From Petroclostridium sp. X23 (GTDB lineage Bacteria > Bacillota > Clostridia > SK-Y3), in NCBI RefSeq assembly GCF_030013905.1, contig NZ_CP124862.1, forward strand, positions 4,343,051-4,407,050: 64,000 nucleotides of DNA, written 5' to 3'. The translations under genes were made by a program, and so were the position numbers. Shown here piece after piece: positions 15,530 through 23,904 of this stretch. Every line of letters starts with the position of its first letter. The first letter of the stretch is position 1. Under the pieces are notes generated by a model. That model did no database searches and was not told the origin of the DNA. It saw only the letters and a list, made by a program, of their open reading frames with translations.

Positions 15530-17368
15530 ATGAATAAAAAATTCTTTATGATGTGGACAGCAATGCTTTTGATGGTAATGTTTTTTACTGTCTCATGTTC
15601 AAAATCTGCAACAGGCTATAATAAACCCGCTGAGATAGAAAAAGATGCAGAAGATGTTAGCTTGTACCCGGGATCAAGGATGGCTGTAAACGGAACCAAG
15701 TGGGGTTATATTGATAGTAACGGCGGTTTTGTTATTGAGCCTATCTTTGATGCAGGACAGGATTTTCAGGACAACGGCTTGGCCATTATTACATTGGGTG
15801 ATTTTCAAGGGATTATCAATAAAGCCGGCGAATATGTGGTACAGCCTCAATGTGATTTTATTAACTGGTACCATGATGAGAGGGCTGTTATAGGGGATGG
15901 GAAAAGTTATAAAGTAATAGATGAAAAAGGGCATGTCATTTTTGAATCGCAGGATTATATCCAGGATATGAAAGACGGAAGAGCGGTATTTAGTAAGCAA
16001 ACCGGTAATGGACAATATCTGTATGGGTATATTGATAAAAATGGACAGATTGCAATAGAGCCAAAATATGAGCGTGCCAATTCGTTTAATGATGGCAAGG
16101 CAGTGGTGAAACTTGATGGTGGGCCGTATGCACTTATCGATTTGAACGGTAACGTGATCAAGGGGTATGATTACTATTTTGTGGGGAATTTTAGCGATGG
16201 TTTAATGGCTTTTGAAGAAAAAGAGGGTGGCAAAACCGGATATATAAATGAGCAAGGGGAAATCATCATCCCTCCTCAATTTTCCTGGGGAGATGAATTT
16301 GAAAATGGCCTTGCGGTAATCAACCTTTCGGATAATTACTATGATAAAAAGAGCGGATTGATTAATAAAAAAGGAGAGTTTATCATTAAACCTGAATACA
16401 GTGATATACGCATATTGGGAGAAAATCGTGCGGCAGTGGGGGTGTATGTAGACGCAGACAATCCGGCGAAAGGTTCAAAGTATGCACTGGCGGATGAAAA
16501 GGGTAAGCTTCTTACGGAGTTTAAATATGATTATATCTATGACTATTACAATGGATTGGCATCAGCGCAGGATAATATTTCAACATTTTTTATTAATGCA
16601 AAAGGTGAGAAAGAAAAAAGTATGCCGGTGGTCAAAGGTATTGGAGATTTGTTCTTTGTCGAAGACCTTATTAAAGCAGATGTAGACCGCAGAATCTCTT
16701 ATTACGATAAAGAAGGAAAGCTCATATGGGAGCCGGAAATAGATGTTTTGCTGGAAAATGGGGTAATCGTTCAACAAGAAAAATACCGTCCCAATAAGGA
16801 TTTATTGATTTATTATCCGCAGTTGGATAATATGGAAAGTAAGTCGGTGCAAAATGAAGTAAATAAAAAGATAAAGGATATCTTTATTCCAGAGCAGTAT
16901 AGGGATATAAAAAACAGTGACAATCTTGATTACAGCTATGAAGCGGATTATAACATAAAATTTTACAAGAAAGACCTGTTAAATATTGAAATGATCGGTT
17001 ATGAATATCCTTTTGGAGCGGCGCACGGTATGCCGGTGAAAGAGTATATTCACTTAAATATCCAAGACGGAATGTTTTATCAACTGAAAGATCTATTTAA
17101 AGAAGATAGTGACTATACCGGAAGATTGAGCGCAATTATAAAGCAACAGATTGAAGAAAAGGGTGATGAGATGGGAGTGTGGATGGAAGATTATAAAGGG
17201 ATACAGCCTGATCAACCGTTTATCATATTGGAGAATGAGCTGCAGATTTATTTTACTCCCTATGAGATTGCACCCTATGCCGCAGGATTTCCCACATTTA
17301 CTATTCCGTATGAGGAAATCATGAAGATCATTGATACCGAAGGCGGCTTGTGGAAATCGTTTCATTAG
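15530..17368 (+). CDS. WG-repeat lipoprotein with DUF3298-like C-terminus
   Basis: A 612-residue surface lipoprotein. Signal peptide with a hydrophobic core (residues 7-20) and a lipobox cysteine at 23 (TVSC). About ten repeats of the WG/KWG type follow from ~45 to ~400, each with a YIDxNGxxxIxPxFxxAxxFxxGLA pattern, predicted to make a beta-rich domain. The last ~170 residues (GAAHGMPVKEYIHLN ... ITFP-like end) match the DUF3298/RsiV-type domain that can bind lysozyme or cell-wall ligands in relatives. The role is unknown; a cell-surface binding or sensing function is an inference. Own terminator downstream. Confidence 0.85.
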   Translation: MNKKFFMMWTAMLLMVMFFTVSCSKSATGYNKPAEIEKDAEDVSLYPGSRMAVNGTKWGYIDSNGGFVIEPIFDAGQDFQDNGLAIITLGDFQGIINKAGEYVVQPQCDFINWYHDERAVIGDGKSYKVIDEKGHVIFESQDYIQDMKDGRAVFSKQTGNGQYLYGYIDKNGQIAIEPKYERANSFNDGKAVVKLDGGPYALIDLNGNVIKGYDYYFVGNFSDGLMAFEEKEGGKTGYINEQGEIIIPPQFSWGDEFENGLAVINLSDNYYDKKSGLINKKGEFIIKPEYSDIRILGENRAAVGVYVDADNPAKGSKYALADEKGKLLTEFKYDYIYDYYNGLASAQDNISTFFINAKGEKEKSMPVVKGIGDLFFVEDLIKADVDRRISYYDKEGKLIWEPEIDVLLENGVIVQQEKYRPNKDLLIYYPQLDNMESKSVQNEVNKKIKDIFIPEQYRDIKNSDNLDYSYEADYNIKFYKKDLLNIEMIGYEYPFGAAHGMPVKEYIHLNIQDGMFYQLKDLFKEDSDYTGRLSAIIKQQIEEKGDEMGVWMEDYKGIQPDQPFIILENELQIYFTPYEIAPYAAGFPTFTIPYEEIMKIIDTEGGLWKSFH

Positions 17369-17400
17369 GAGAATTGAATTGGACAATTCCTGTTTTTTTT
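17367..17400 (+). terminator. Terminator after the WG-repeat lipoprotein
   Basis: AGGAGAATTG / CAATTCCT stem (two-base bulge), then TGTTTTTTTT. Confidence 0.7.
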
Positions 17401-17440
17401 GGTATGATGGGATGAACTAAAGTACAAAGGAGAGTTTATA

Positions 17441-18190
17441 TTGGTAGATAACAAAGTATTAGCAACAGTGAATGGCAAAGCGATTACACAGAATGATGTG
17501 GAAATGCTATTGAAAAGCATAGATCCTCAAAGAGCAGCCCAGTTTTATACTGAAGAAGGAAAGCAAAGATTACTTGAGGAATTAGTGAATCAGGAACTTT
17601 TCTATTTTGATGCCTTGGAAAAAGGATTAGATCAAGATGAGAAATATAAAACGGAAATGGATCGGCTAAAGAAGAATCTGTTAAAAGAATATGCCATCAC
17701 AAGGTTTTTGAATGATATCAATGTACCGGAAAGAGATGTCGTTGAATATTATAATGAAAACAAAGACCAGTTTAATAAGCCGGAAAGCGTGCAAGCCAGT
17801 CACATATTGGTAGAAGATGAAGTGAAAGCACAAAAAGTAATAGATGAAATGAATGAAGGACTTTCCTTTGAAGAAGCTGCTGAAAAATATTCTAAATGTC
17901 CGTCTAATGCTAAGGGCGGAGACTTAGGATTCTTTTCAAAAGGACAAATGGTGCCGGAATTCGAAAAAACAGCCTTTGAAATGAAACCGGGAGAAGTAAG
18001 CAAACCGGTAAAAACCCAGTTTGGTTATCATATTATTAAGCTTGTAGATAAAAAAGAAGGGAGAACCAGCTCCTTTGAAGAAGTAAGCAGCCAATTAGTA
18101 CAGCAATTAACCATGATGAAGCAAAATGAAGCATATGTGAAAAAATGTGATGAGCTTAAAGGAAAATATGAAATAAAAATAAATGCATAA
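17441..18190 (+). CDS. PpiC-type (parvulin) peptidyl-prolyl isomerase
   Basis: A 249-residue protein. N-terminal SurA-like helical region (about 1-105: NGKAITQNDVEMLL ... ELVNQELFYFDAL) followed by a rotamase domain (about 115-215) with ASHILVEDE, GGDLGFFSKGQMVPEFE and FGYHIIKL, all diagnostic of PpiC. No signal peptide, so it acts in the cytoplasm, unlike PrsA. It starts at TTG with AAAGGAGAG seven bases upstream; there is no nearby ATG. Confidence 0.93.
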   Translation: MVDNKVLATVNGKAITQNDVEMLLKSIDPQRAAQFYTEEGKQRLLEELVNQELFYFDALEKGLDQDEKYKTEMDRLKKNLLKEYAITRFLNDINVPERDVVEYYNENKDQFNKPESVQASHILVEDEVKAQKVIDEMNEGLSFEEAAEKYSKCPSNAKGGDLGFFSKGQMVPEFEKTAFEMKPGEVSKPVKTQFGYHIIKLVDKKEGRTSSFEEVSSQLVQQLTMMKQNEAYVKKCDELKGKYEIKINA

Positions 18191-18206
18191 TGCACAGCAA
18201 TAAGAC

Positions 18207-18239
18207 AGGAGCTGAATGATTAATCATTTAGCTCCTTTT
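18207..18239 (+). terminator. Terminator after the PpiC gene
   Basis: AGGAGCTGAATGAT / ATCATTTAGCTCCT stem followed by TTTT. Confidence 0.7.
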
Positions 18240-18391
18240 CAGTGGTTGCGTGTTGAGTACTTCTTATTAAAAATAAAATTCTAAAGCAGTTAATAAAAAA
18301 GTCTAAGATTAACTAACGAACGATTGATAATCTTGAAAAAATATAATACTCTACATTTATATTATGATTTCATCACTCATAGAAGTAGCAT

Positions 18392-19021
18392 TTATGCAGA
18401 CATAGCTTCTGCAATGTCGTGAGTCACCATAACAGCTGTTTTATTTTCTTTTTTAAGGATCATATATACTTCGTCTGATACTGCCAATCGTGTTTGATAG
18501 TCCAGTGCAGAGAAGGCCTCATCCAATAATAGTATGTCAGGTCGTATTGCAAGTGTTCGAATAAGAGCTGCCCTTTGTCTCATTCCACCTGAAAGCTGCT
18601 GGGGATAATGACTTTCAAATTCTCCCAAGCCGTAGGTCTTCAGTAACCTACGTGCATATTGTTTTGTTTCATCATTCAGCTTTCCTTGCACTTCCAAGCC
18701 TAGGAGCGTATTTTGAAAAATAGTCCTCCATTCAAAGAGATAATCTTTTTGAAGCATGTATCCAACTCGTGAAGAGGTACCGCTAATTTTTTCACCATAT
18801 ACCAAAACTTTTCCCGATGAAGGCTTGAGTAATCCGGCAACAATAGAGAGCAAAGTGGATTTTCCACAACCGCTAGGGCCTACGATACTAATGAACTCGC
18901 CTTTTTTAACATCTAAATTAATGTTACTAATCGCATCTATCTCACCTTCAAGAGTGTGGTATTTCATTGTCACATTTTTAATTTCTACAACTGAATCCTT
19001 CAAAATATTTATCAACTCCAT
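18392..19021 (-). pseudogene. Truncated ABC transporter ATPase (NitT/TauT type), orphan
   Basis: A 209-residue ATPase close to SsuB/TauB-type subunits. Walker A GPSGCGKST, the signature LSGGMRQR, Walker B ILLLDEA and the H-loop MVTHD are present. It stops eight residues after the H-loop (EAMSA), where family members continue for 40-50 residues (..ADRVIVL). Other frames downstream do not restore that tail. No permease or substrate-binding gene is nearby. It is either a decayed remnant or a minimal ATPase that has lost its C-terminal tail; the core could still hydrolyse ATP. Confidence 0.7.
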
Positions 19022-19723
19022 TTCCTGATAAAAATAAACTTCAAAGTAATTGAAAGATGATCATGGATAGATCTACTACGAAAGGCAGCAGTTCTCCTTA
19101 TCAGTATATTCTCTAAGGTGAAATATGTGAAAAAAAATAAATACAGGCTTTTATTTAAAAGAATTTATGTATAATAGATGAATAGATCTTCACAAATGAA
19201 AGGGATAAATAGACAGAGTTTTTAACATTATATCATGTTTAAGGAATCTTGGATTTTAGATATAAGTATATGTATTATATTACATTATATGGATTGTGAC
19301 AAGTGGTGTATGAGCAATACAACCAACTTGGTGAGTTAGAGATATTTCTGATCATGCTCATTGAAAAAGTTTATAACTCTAAGTAAGATATATTCCTCTG
19401 GAGAGATTTGAGTCTCTTTTGTTTACACTTTGTTCATAAAATATCTATATTTAAGTGATAATATATTAACAAGACAACTGATAAACTTTTTTCATTTTTC
19501 CTCCTTTTTTATCTTTTATACAGGTGTAAGACCTTTCATATATAAAGAAGTCGTCCGGGTAGGACGATTTTTTTGTTTTACCAAAGGATAATTTATTGCA
19601 TATTCATATATTTCGACAAAATTCTCATTACTATAACCTGTAAATAATGATATGATTATTTTGGTCAGAGATATATTATAAAATAGAATATGTTGGAATT
19701 AACTTTTAGGAGGATAGTAACTG
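19022..19723. other. 700-nt non-coding stretch
   Basis: AT-rich; no ORF with a ribosome site. It contains a minor hairpin with TTTT near 19396-19420 and a clear terminator at 19548-19574 that has no gene in front of it. A small RNA could end there, but I see no strong promoter to define one. Confidence 0.5.
19548..19574 (+). terminator. Orphan intrinsic terminator
   Basis: TCGTCC-GGGTA-GGACGA stem followed by seven T. No plus-strand gene precedes it within 1.3 kb. Confidence 0.7.
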
Positions 19724-19828
19724 ATGGATGGATTTATTACACCGCTTTTTATTGTAATTGAGGGCACTACAACAATAAAGATAAATGCTGATAAGGTATG
19801 TATAAATAGGAAGGAGATTATTATATGA
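19724..19828 (+). CDS. Possible 34-residue small protein
   Basis: ATG preceded by AGGAGG at about ten bases; 34 codons, ending in a TGA that overlaps the next start as ATGA. Short, hydrophobic-beta in character (FITPLFIVIEG ... CINRKEIII). A good ribosome site plus stop/start overlap supports translation; it could be a leader that couples translation to the next gene. No family recognised. Confidence 0.4.
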   Translation: MDGFITPLFIVIEGTTTIKINADKVCINRKEIII

Positions 19829-20310
19829 ACATTGTTGATAAAAAGCTTATAGATAAGGATAATATGCATCAATTCATGGCACATAATATTTCTAAAATGC
19901 ACTTTCAACAAAATATGTGCTTTCAACTCAGGAATTGGGCTTTTGGAGTAAGTGGAATAGTAATGACGGTAACTGCCGTTGCAGATGCTACATTATTTAT
20001 TAAAATCTTTGTTCATATAATTTCAATTCTATTATTAGGACTTATATTACATAAGGACTTAAGCTGGCATAGATATGCGTTCAAATATGAAAAAAGAGCA
20101 AGATTATGTGAAAGGTGTTTGCTCGGCGAAGAAGGAATAGAAACTTTTACTAAAAAATACCTAAATATTGAAGAATTAAAAAGAAGTGAATGCTTATTGG
20201 CAGCATTTAGACCAAAGTACTTTTTTACACTTAGGAATGACTACATAGAGATATATTTAATATTATTATTATTAGGATCTATGTTTTTTACAATGATGAT
20301 ACAAAGTTAA
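19825..20310 (+). CDS. Small membrane protein of unknown function
   Basis: A 161-residue protein with two adjacent hydrophobic segments at about 38-75 and one at the C-terminus (about 142-158). The middle is basic with two cysteines (RARLCERCLLGEEG). AAGGAGA precedes the ATG. It overlaps the small ORF before it. I do not recognise the family. Confidence 0.6.
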   Translation: MNIVDKKLIDKDNMHQFMAHNISKMHFQQNMCFQLRNWAFGVSGIVMTVTAVADATLFIKIFVHIISILLLGLILHKDLSWHRYAFKYEKRARLCERCLLGEEGIETFTKKYLNIEELKRSECLLAAFRPKYFFTLRNDYIEIYLILLLLGSMFFTMMIQS

Positions 20311-20317
20311 AAAAAGA

Positions 20318-20464
20318 ATGGATTTATATTCTAAAGAACAAATTCTGTTACAGGCATTATATGCTAAAGGGGTCACCGATCCACATTATTTTGTCTTAAG
20401 ATTTACAGCTCAGTCAGGCAGATACTACAGTAATTTTAAATCAGAAGATTTTAGTGTTGAATGA
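20318..20464 (+). CDS. 48-residue ORF, possible gene remnant
   Basis: Open from an ATG with only a poor AAAAAAAGAA ribosome site. The translation (DPHYFVLRFTAQSG) looks protein-like, but is too short to classify; it may be a fragment of a decayed gene. Confidence 0.25.
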   Translation: MDLYSKEQILLQALYAKGVTDPHYFVLRFTAQSGRYYSNFKSEDFSVE

Positions 20465-20570
20465 TCTTTAAAATAGGTACAATCTAAAGATACGAATAGT
20501 ACAGAAATATATTAGGCGGGCATTGCTCGTGTAATAAACTTTGAGTATTCGGTATGGAGGTGAATAATAA

Positions 20571-20900
20571 TTGATCAAAGAGCGGTTATCAAAGATAATT
20601 ACCGTACTGACCATTGCAAGTGCTATTATCACTGTTATTAGTGCAGCGTTTGATTTTCTATTACCCATTTATTTAAAATATAAATTTGTAATGGATAAAA
20701 ATACAGCGGGTTCAATAGGAATTATAGGAGGGGCAGATGGTCCTACAGCTATTTTTATAACTACTAAATCTTCATCATATTTAATTACCATTATATTTGG
20801 ATTGCTTACAGTAAGTGGAATGGTATCTAGAGTTTTGATTAATAAGTTGAAAAGATCAACATCTATGACTAATAATATAAGGAGGCAGCGTAATGAATAA
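20571..20900 (+). CDS. Stand-alone OadB-like membrane fragment protein
   Basis: A 109-residue protein with two hydrophobic segments (about 8-34 and 70-90). Between them lies GIIGGADGPTAIFITT, a highly conserved motif of the beta subunit of sodium-pumping decarboxylases (OadB/GcdB). The full OadB is about 370-430 residues with many more segments, so this cannot be a working pump. Such short orphans are annotated repeatedly in Clostridia. It starts at TTG with TGGAGGTG upstream, and its end overlaps the VOC gene by 8 nt, so it is probably translated rather than debris. Function unknown. Confidence 0.6.
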   Translation: MIKERLSKIITVLTIASAIITVISAAFDFLLPIYLKYKFVMDKNTAGSIGIIGGADGPTAIFITTKSSSYLITIIFGLLTVSGMVSRVLINKLKRSTSMTNNIRRQRNE

Positions 20901-21303
20901 CTTTAAAGGATTGGCACATATCGGACTATTCACTTCGGATATTGAGAAGTCTAAGAAATTTTATACTGAAAATCTGGGTTTTAAATTAGACTATGAGTCG
21001 ATATTAGAGCAACCCGATAATGGCTGGCTAAAGCTTGCATTTATTAATTTGAATGGCATGATTATTGAACTTTTGGAGCCTTCGGATAAAGAGAATATGA
21101 AAAAAGGAAATAACGGATGTGTTGAGCACTTAGCGGTAGAGGTTCAAAACTTACTTGATGTGGTAGAGGATTTAAAAGCTAAAGGAATTAAGTTTGAGAC
21201 AGAACAGCCTGCAAAGCATGATAAGCTATTTAAGGGCGTACTCAGTATCTTCTTTGAAGGACCTAATGGTGAAAGGTTGGAACTATTTGAATTTCTTGCA
21301 TAG
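20893..21303 (+). CDS. VOC-superfamily (glyoxalase/bleomycin-resistance-like) protein
   Basis: A 136-residue protein with the paired beta-alpha-beta-beta-beta modules of the vicinal oxygen chelate fold: HIGLFTSDIEKSKKFY at the start, HLAVEVQNL near 78 and FEGPNGERLELFE at the end. The H, E positions for metal binding are present in the standard places (His11, Glu57, His78, Glu130 region). Substrate unknown; methylmalonyl-CoA epimerase-like or glyoxalase-like roles are possible. GGAGG upstream; overlaps the preceding gene by 8 nt. Confidence 0.85.
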   Translation: MNNFKGLAHIGLFTSDIEKSKKFYTENLGFKLDYESILEQPDNGWLKLAFINLNGMIIELLEPSDKENMKKGNNGCVEHLAVEVQNLLDVVEDLKAKGIKFETEQPAKHDKLFKGVLSIFFEGPNGERLELFEFLA

Positions 21304-21403
21304 ACTTTAGAAGACATAATATAATTGAAATAGGTTGTGAGTGGGAATCGGTACATAAATACGTCCTTGTTGATAGAAGGTAGAGAGATTCAGTGTAGAT
21401 GAA

Positions 21404-21465
21404 ATTTTAACTAACAAGCCAATGGATAGAAAATATTTTCTACCCGTTGGCTGCATAGTTAAAAT
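21404..21465. terminator. Large bidirectional terminator palindrome
   Basis: An inner 18-bp stem AGCCAATGGATAGAAAAT / ATTTTCTACCCGTTGGCT, with wobble pairs, is enclosed by a perfect outer ATTTTAACTA/TAGTTAAAAT. It separates the convergent VOC and FadR-type genes. Confidence 0.65.
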
Positions 21466-21500
21466 CATAGAAGCAATTTAGAAAATAACTAAGAAAAACT

Positions 21501-22280
21501 TCAGACTTCGTCAGTACTTTTATTAATGTTATTAATACCATCTTGTGAATATAATTGTTGCCACACCTTAATAGATTCAAAGATTGAGTCAATTGCTTTT
21601 TCTAAGTCTCTCTCCATTAATGCATCTAAAATTTTCTTATGGGTATGTAATGCGCTTAAGCCTGTCTTTTGAGCTTCATGTGTGATTTCAATTGACGGCA
21701 TAAAAAAGTCCATTATAAATGTGTAAATCTTTTCAACGAGTTTATTCTTTGTAGCTTTTCCAAGAGCGTAGTGAAACTCTAAATCGCTCTTCGATAAGAC
21801 AACGGGATCTTTTACAGAACTATTAATTTTCGTTTCCATGTCAAGATAAGCATTTTCAATAAGTTTTATCGCATCTTCATCCGCATTTTTAATAATCAGC
21901 CGAATTACTTCAAATTCCATAATTTCTCGCAATTCCATCAATTCATTAAAGTCAGATTGAGCTAGAATAAGGTTAAACAATAAAGGATCAAAGAGTACTT
22001 TATTAGGAGATTCAGCAATGTACGTACCATCTCCTTGGCGTATATCTATTATACCGAAAGCCGATAGAATCTTCATTGCTTCACGGATAGAACCACGGCT
22101 GACTTGAAGATTTTTGGACAATTCCAGCTCATTTGGTAAACGGTCACCGGGCATTAAGTGCTTGGTTAATAAAAGCTTTTTAATATTATTGATTACTAAA
22201 TCTACCGCAGACTCTTTTTTTTGCGGCGTAAATAAGTTGGATTTATCACTATTAGGTGATTCCGGATCTAGTATGTTCAT
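21501..22280 (-). CDS. GntR/FadR-family regulator (paralogue 1)
   Basis: A 259-residue repressor: winged helix-turn-helix (about 25-95; LMPGDRLPNELELSKNLQVS, RGSIREAMKILSAFG) and an FCD ligand domain (about 110-250) with the metal-binding histidine pattern (FHYAL, HTHKKIL). The wing ends GDGTYIAE. It is highly similar over its whole length to the divergent gene 600 bp away. AAGGAGG lies before the ATG. Such regulators respond to carboxylates or sugar acids; no obvious target gene sits next to it. Confidence 0.92.
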   Translation of the reverse strand: MNILDPESPNSDKSNLFTPQKKESAVDLVINNIKKLLLTKHLMPGDRLPNELELSKNLQVSRGSIREAMKILSAFGIIDIRQGDGTYIAESPNKVLFDPLLFNLILAQSDFNELMELREIMEFEVIRLIIKNADEDAIKLIENAYLDMETKINSSVKDPVVLSKSDLEFHYALGKATKNKLVEKIYTFIMDFFMPSIEITHEAQKTGLSALHTHKKILDALMERDLEKAIDSIFESIKVWQQLYSQDGINNINKSTDEV

Positions 22281-22880
22281 ATTGAACCTCCTTCTGATGA
22301 ATTTCTATATTCCAATTAAACAAAATTCTTGGTTTTAAATTCTAAGTGAGTTAAAAAATAATATTCCGTATAAGTATATCACGAAAACCTGTTAGTTAAT
22401 ATATTATATTTGATTTTTTGTTATTTTGAAAGACTAAGATGAAATATTAGAATATAATTATCTAAAAACAATTTAAATATGCAATATGTACAAAAAAAAT
22501 ATATAAAATGCTTATTGTTGACAATAGATAAAAGATATGATAACATCTAAACATCATATGTTATATGATTAGATGTTAATTGTTTGAAGGTAATATATCA
22601 CTAATGGGAAGAGCATAATTAATTTCTGGTATAGCAAGACCTGACATCTTTTTAGTATTATTAAATCGTTACATTATATAGATATACGGATTAGTGTACC
22701 AAACATTTAAGGGAGGGATGGGAAAGCATTCTATTAGTTCCCGTAAATTGTTTTGTATATTCCCAATATGTTAATGATCTAGAGCAAACAGAATGATAAA
22801 TGATGATACAATCTTTAATATATCCTTAATTGCGCCATAAAATGATATATAGTGAAACCGTATATAATGGAGGACTATGG
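22281..22880. other. Intergenic region between the divergent FadR paralogues
   Basis: About 600 nt. Contains the promoter/palindrome at 22518-22578. GGGAGGG followed by ATGGGAAAGC at about 22715 opens only 18 codons and may be the remnant of the gene once controlled by this promoter. An extended -10 (TGATATACT) lies on the minus strand near 22370 for paralogue 1. Confidence 0.5.
22518..22578 (+). promoter_or_regulatory. Promoter overlapped by a long palindrome (likely FadR-type operator)
   Basis: TTGACA at 22518-22523, 17-nt spacer, TAACAT at 22541-22546. A 38-bp imperfect palindrome begins at the -10: outer TAACATCTAA/TTAGATGTTA and inner ATCATAT-GTT-ATATGAT (perfect). Binding here would block transcription. 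Confidence 0.6.
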
Positions 22881-23639
22881 GTGAAAGAAGAAAAATTTAC
22901 AATTATAAATTACAATGACAGCTTTTTTATTCCGCAGAAAAAAGAATCTGCCGTTGATTTAGTGATTAATACCATTAAAAGATTGATGCTTAATAAGACA
23001 CTGCTGCCCGGTGATCGTTTGCCAAATGAGACAGACTTATCCAAAAGCCTTCAGGTAAGTCGAGGTTCCATTCGTGAGGCTATGAAGATATTAGCTGCAT
23101 TCGGCATCATTGAGATAAAGCAGGGAGATGGTACGTATATTGCAGAGTCACCTAATAAAGTGCTTTTTGATCCACTGTTACTCCGGCTTATTCTAACTAA
23201 ATCAGATATGAAAGAATTAATCGAACTTCGTGAGATACTGGAATTTGAAGTGATACGTCTAATTATTAAAAATGCTGATGAAGACGATATCGAACAAATT
23301 GAAGCCGTCTACCTTGATATGGAGCAGAAAATCGCAAACTCTGTTAAAGACCCTGATATTTTATCGCAAAGTGACTTGGAATTTCACTATGCGTTAGGAA
23401 GAGCAGCTAAAAATATATTGGTTGAAAAGATTTATGCATTCATACTGGACTTTTTTGCTCCTTCTATTGAAAAGACCCATAAAACTCAAAAAGATGGACT
23501 CAACGCGTTATATACTCATAAGAATATTTTAGATGCGTTAAAAGAAAAAGATTTGGATAAAGCGATTAATCAAGTTAAAGAATCTATCAAAGTATGGGAA
23601 AGGTTATATTTGGATGTTGGTGAGGTATCTGATGATTAA
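22881..23639 (+). CDS. GntR/FadR-family regulator (paralogue 2)
   Basis: A 252-residue protein when started at the GTG at 22881, which has TGGAGGA six bases upstream; the open frame extends 51 nt further back without a ribosome site. Same architecture as paralogue 1: winged helix (LLPGDRLPNETDLSKSLQ, RGSIREAMKILAAFG) and FCD domain. The DNA-recognition helices are nearly identical in the two proteins, so they probably bind the same sites, while the ligand domains differ in scattered positions. Followed by its own terminator. Confidence 0.9.
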   Translation: MKEEKFTIINYNDSFFIPQKKESAVDLVINTIKRLMLNKTLLPGDRLPNETDLSKSLQVSRGSIREAMKILAAFGIIEIKQGDGTYIAESPNKVLFDPLLLRLILTKSDMKELIELREILEFEVIRLIIKNADEDDIEQIEAVYLDMEQKIANSVKDPDILSQSDLEFHYALGRAAKNILVEKIYAFILDFFAPSIEKTHKTQKDGLNALYTHKNILDALKEKDLDKAINQVKESIKVWERLYLDVGEVSDD

Positions 23640-23700
23640 AATAAGCTCGTCTCTTTATTGGTGAGAGAACAAGGTATGAATAATCAGGAAATGAGAATGA

Positions 23701-23735
23701 AAATAGAAGCTGTATGATAGGGCTTCTATTTTTTA
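23701..23735 (+). terminator. Terminator after FadR paralogue 2
   Basis: AAATAGAAGC, 10-nt loop, GGCTTCTATTTTTT. Confidence 0.75.
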
Positions 23736-23904
23736 CATTTCTCTTGTATTTATAGTCGTATTTAATATATGATATAGATGTAAAATATTGTAGAAAAATA
23801 TTGCTATATAGAATTTTGTATAAAAACAAACTCAGTATTTGAAAAATCATCTCATTTATTGAATGAATGCTAGTAAGTAATAATGCTTTTTGGGGAGGGA
23901 GGAA

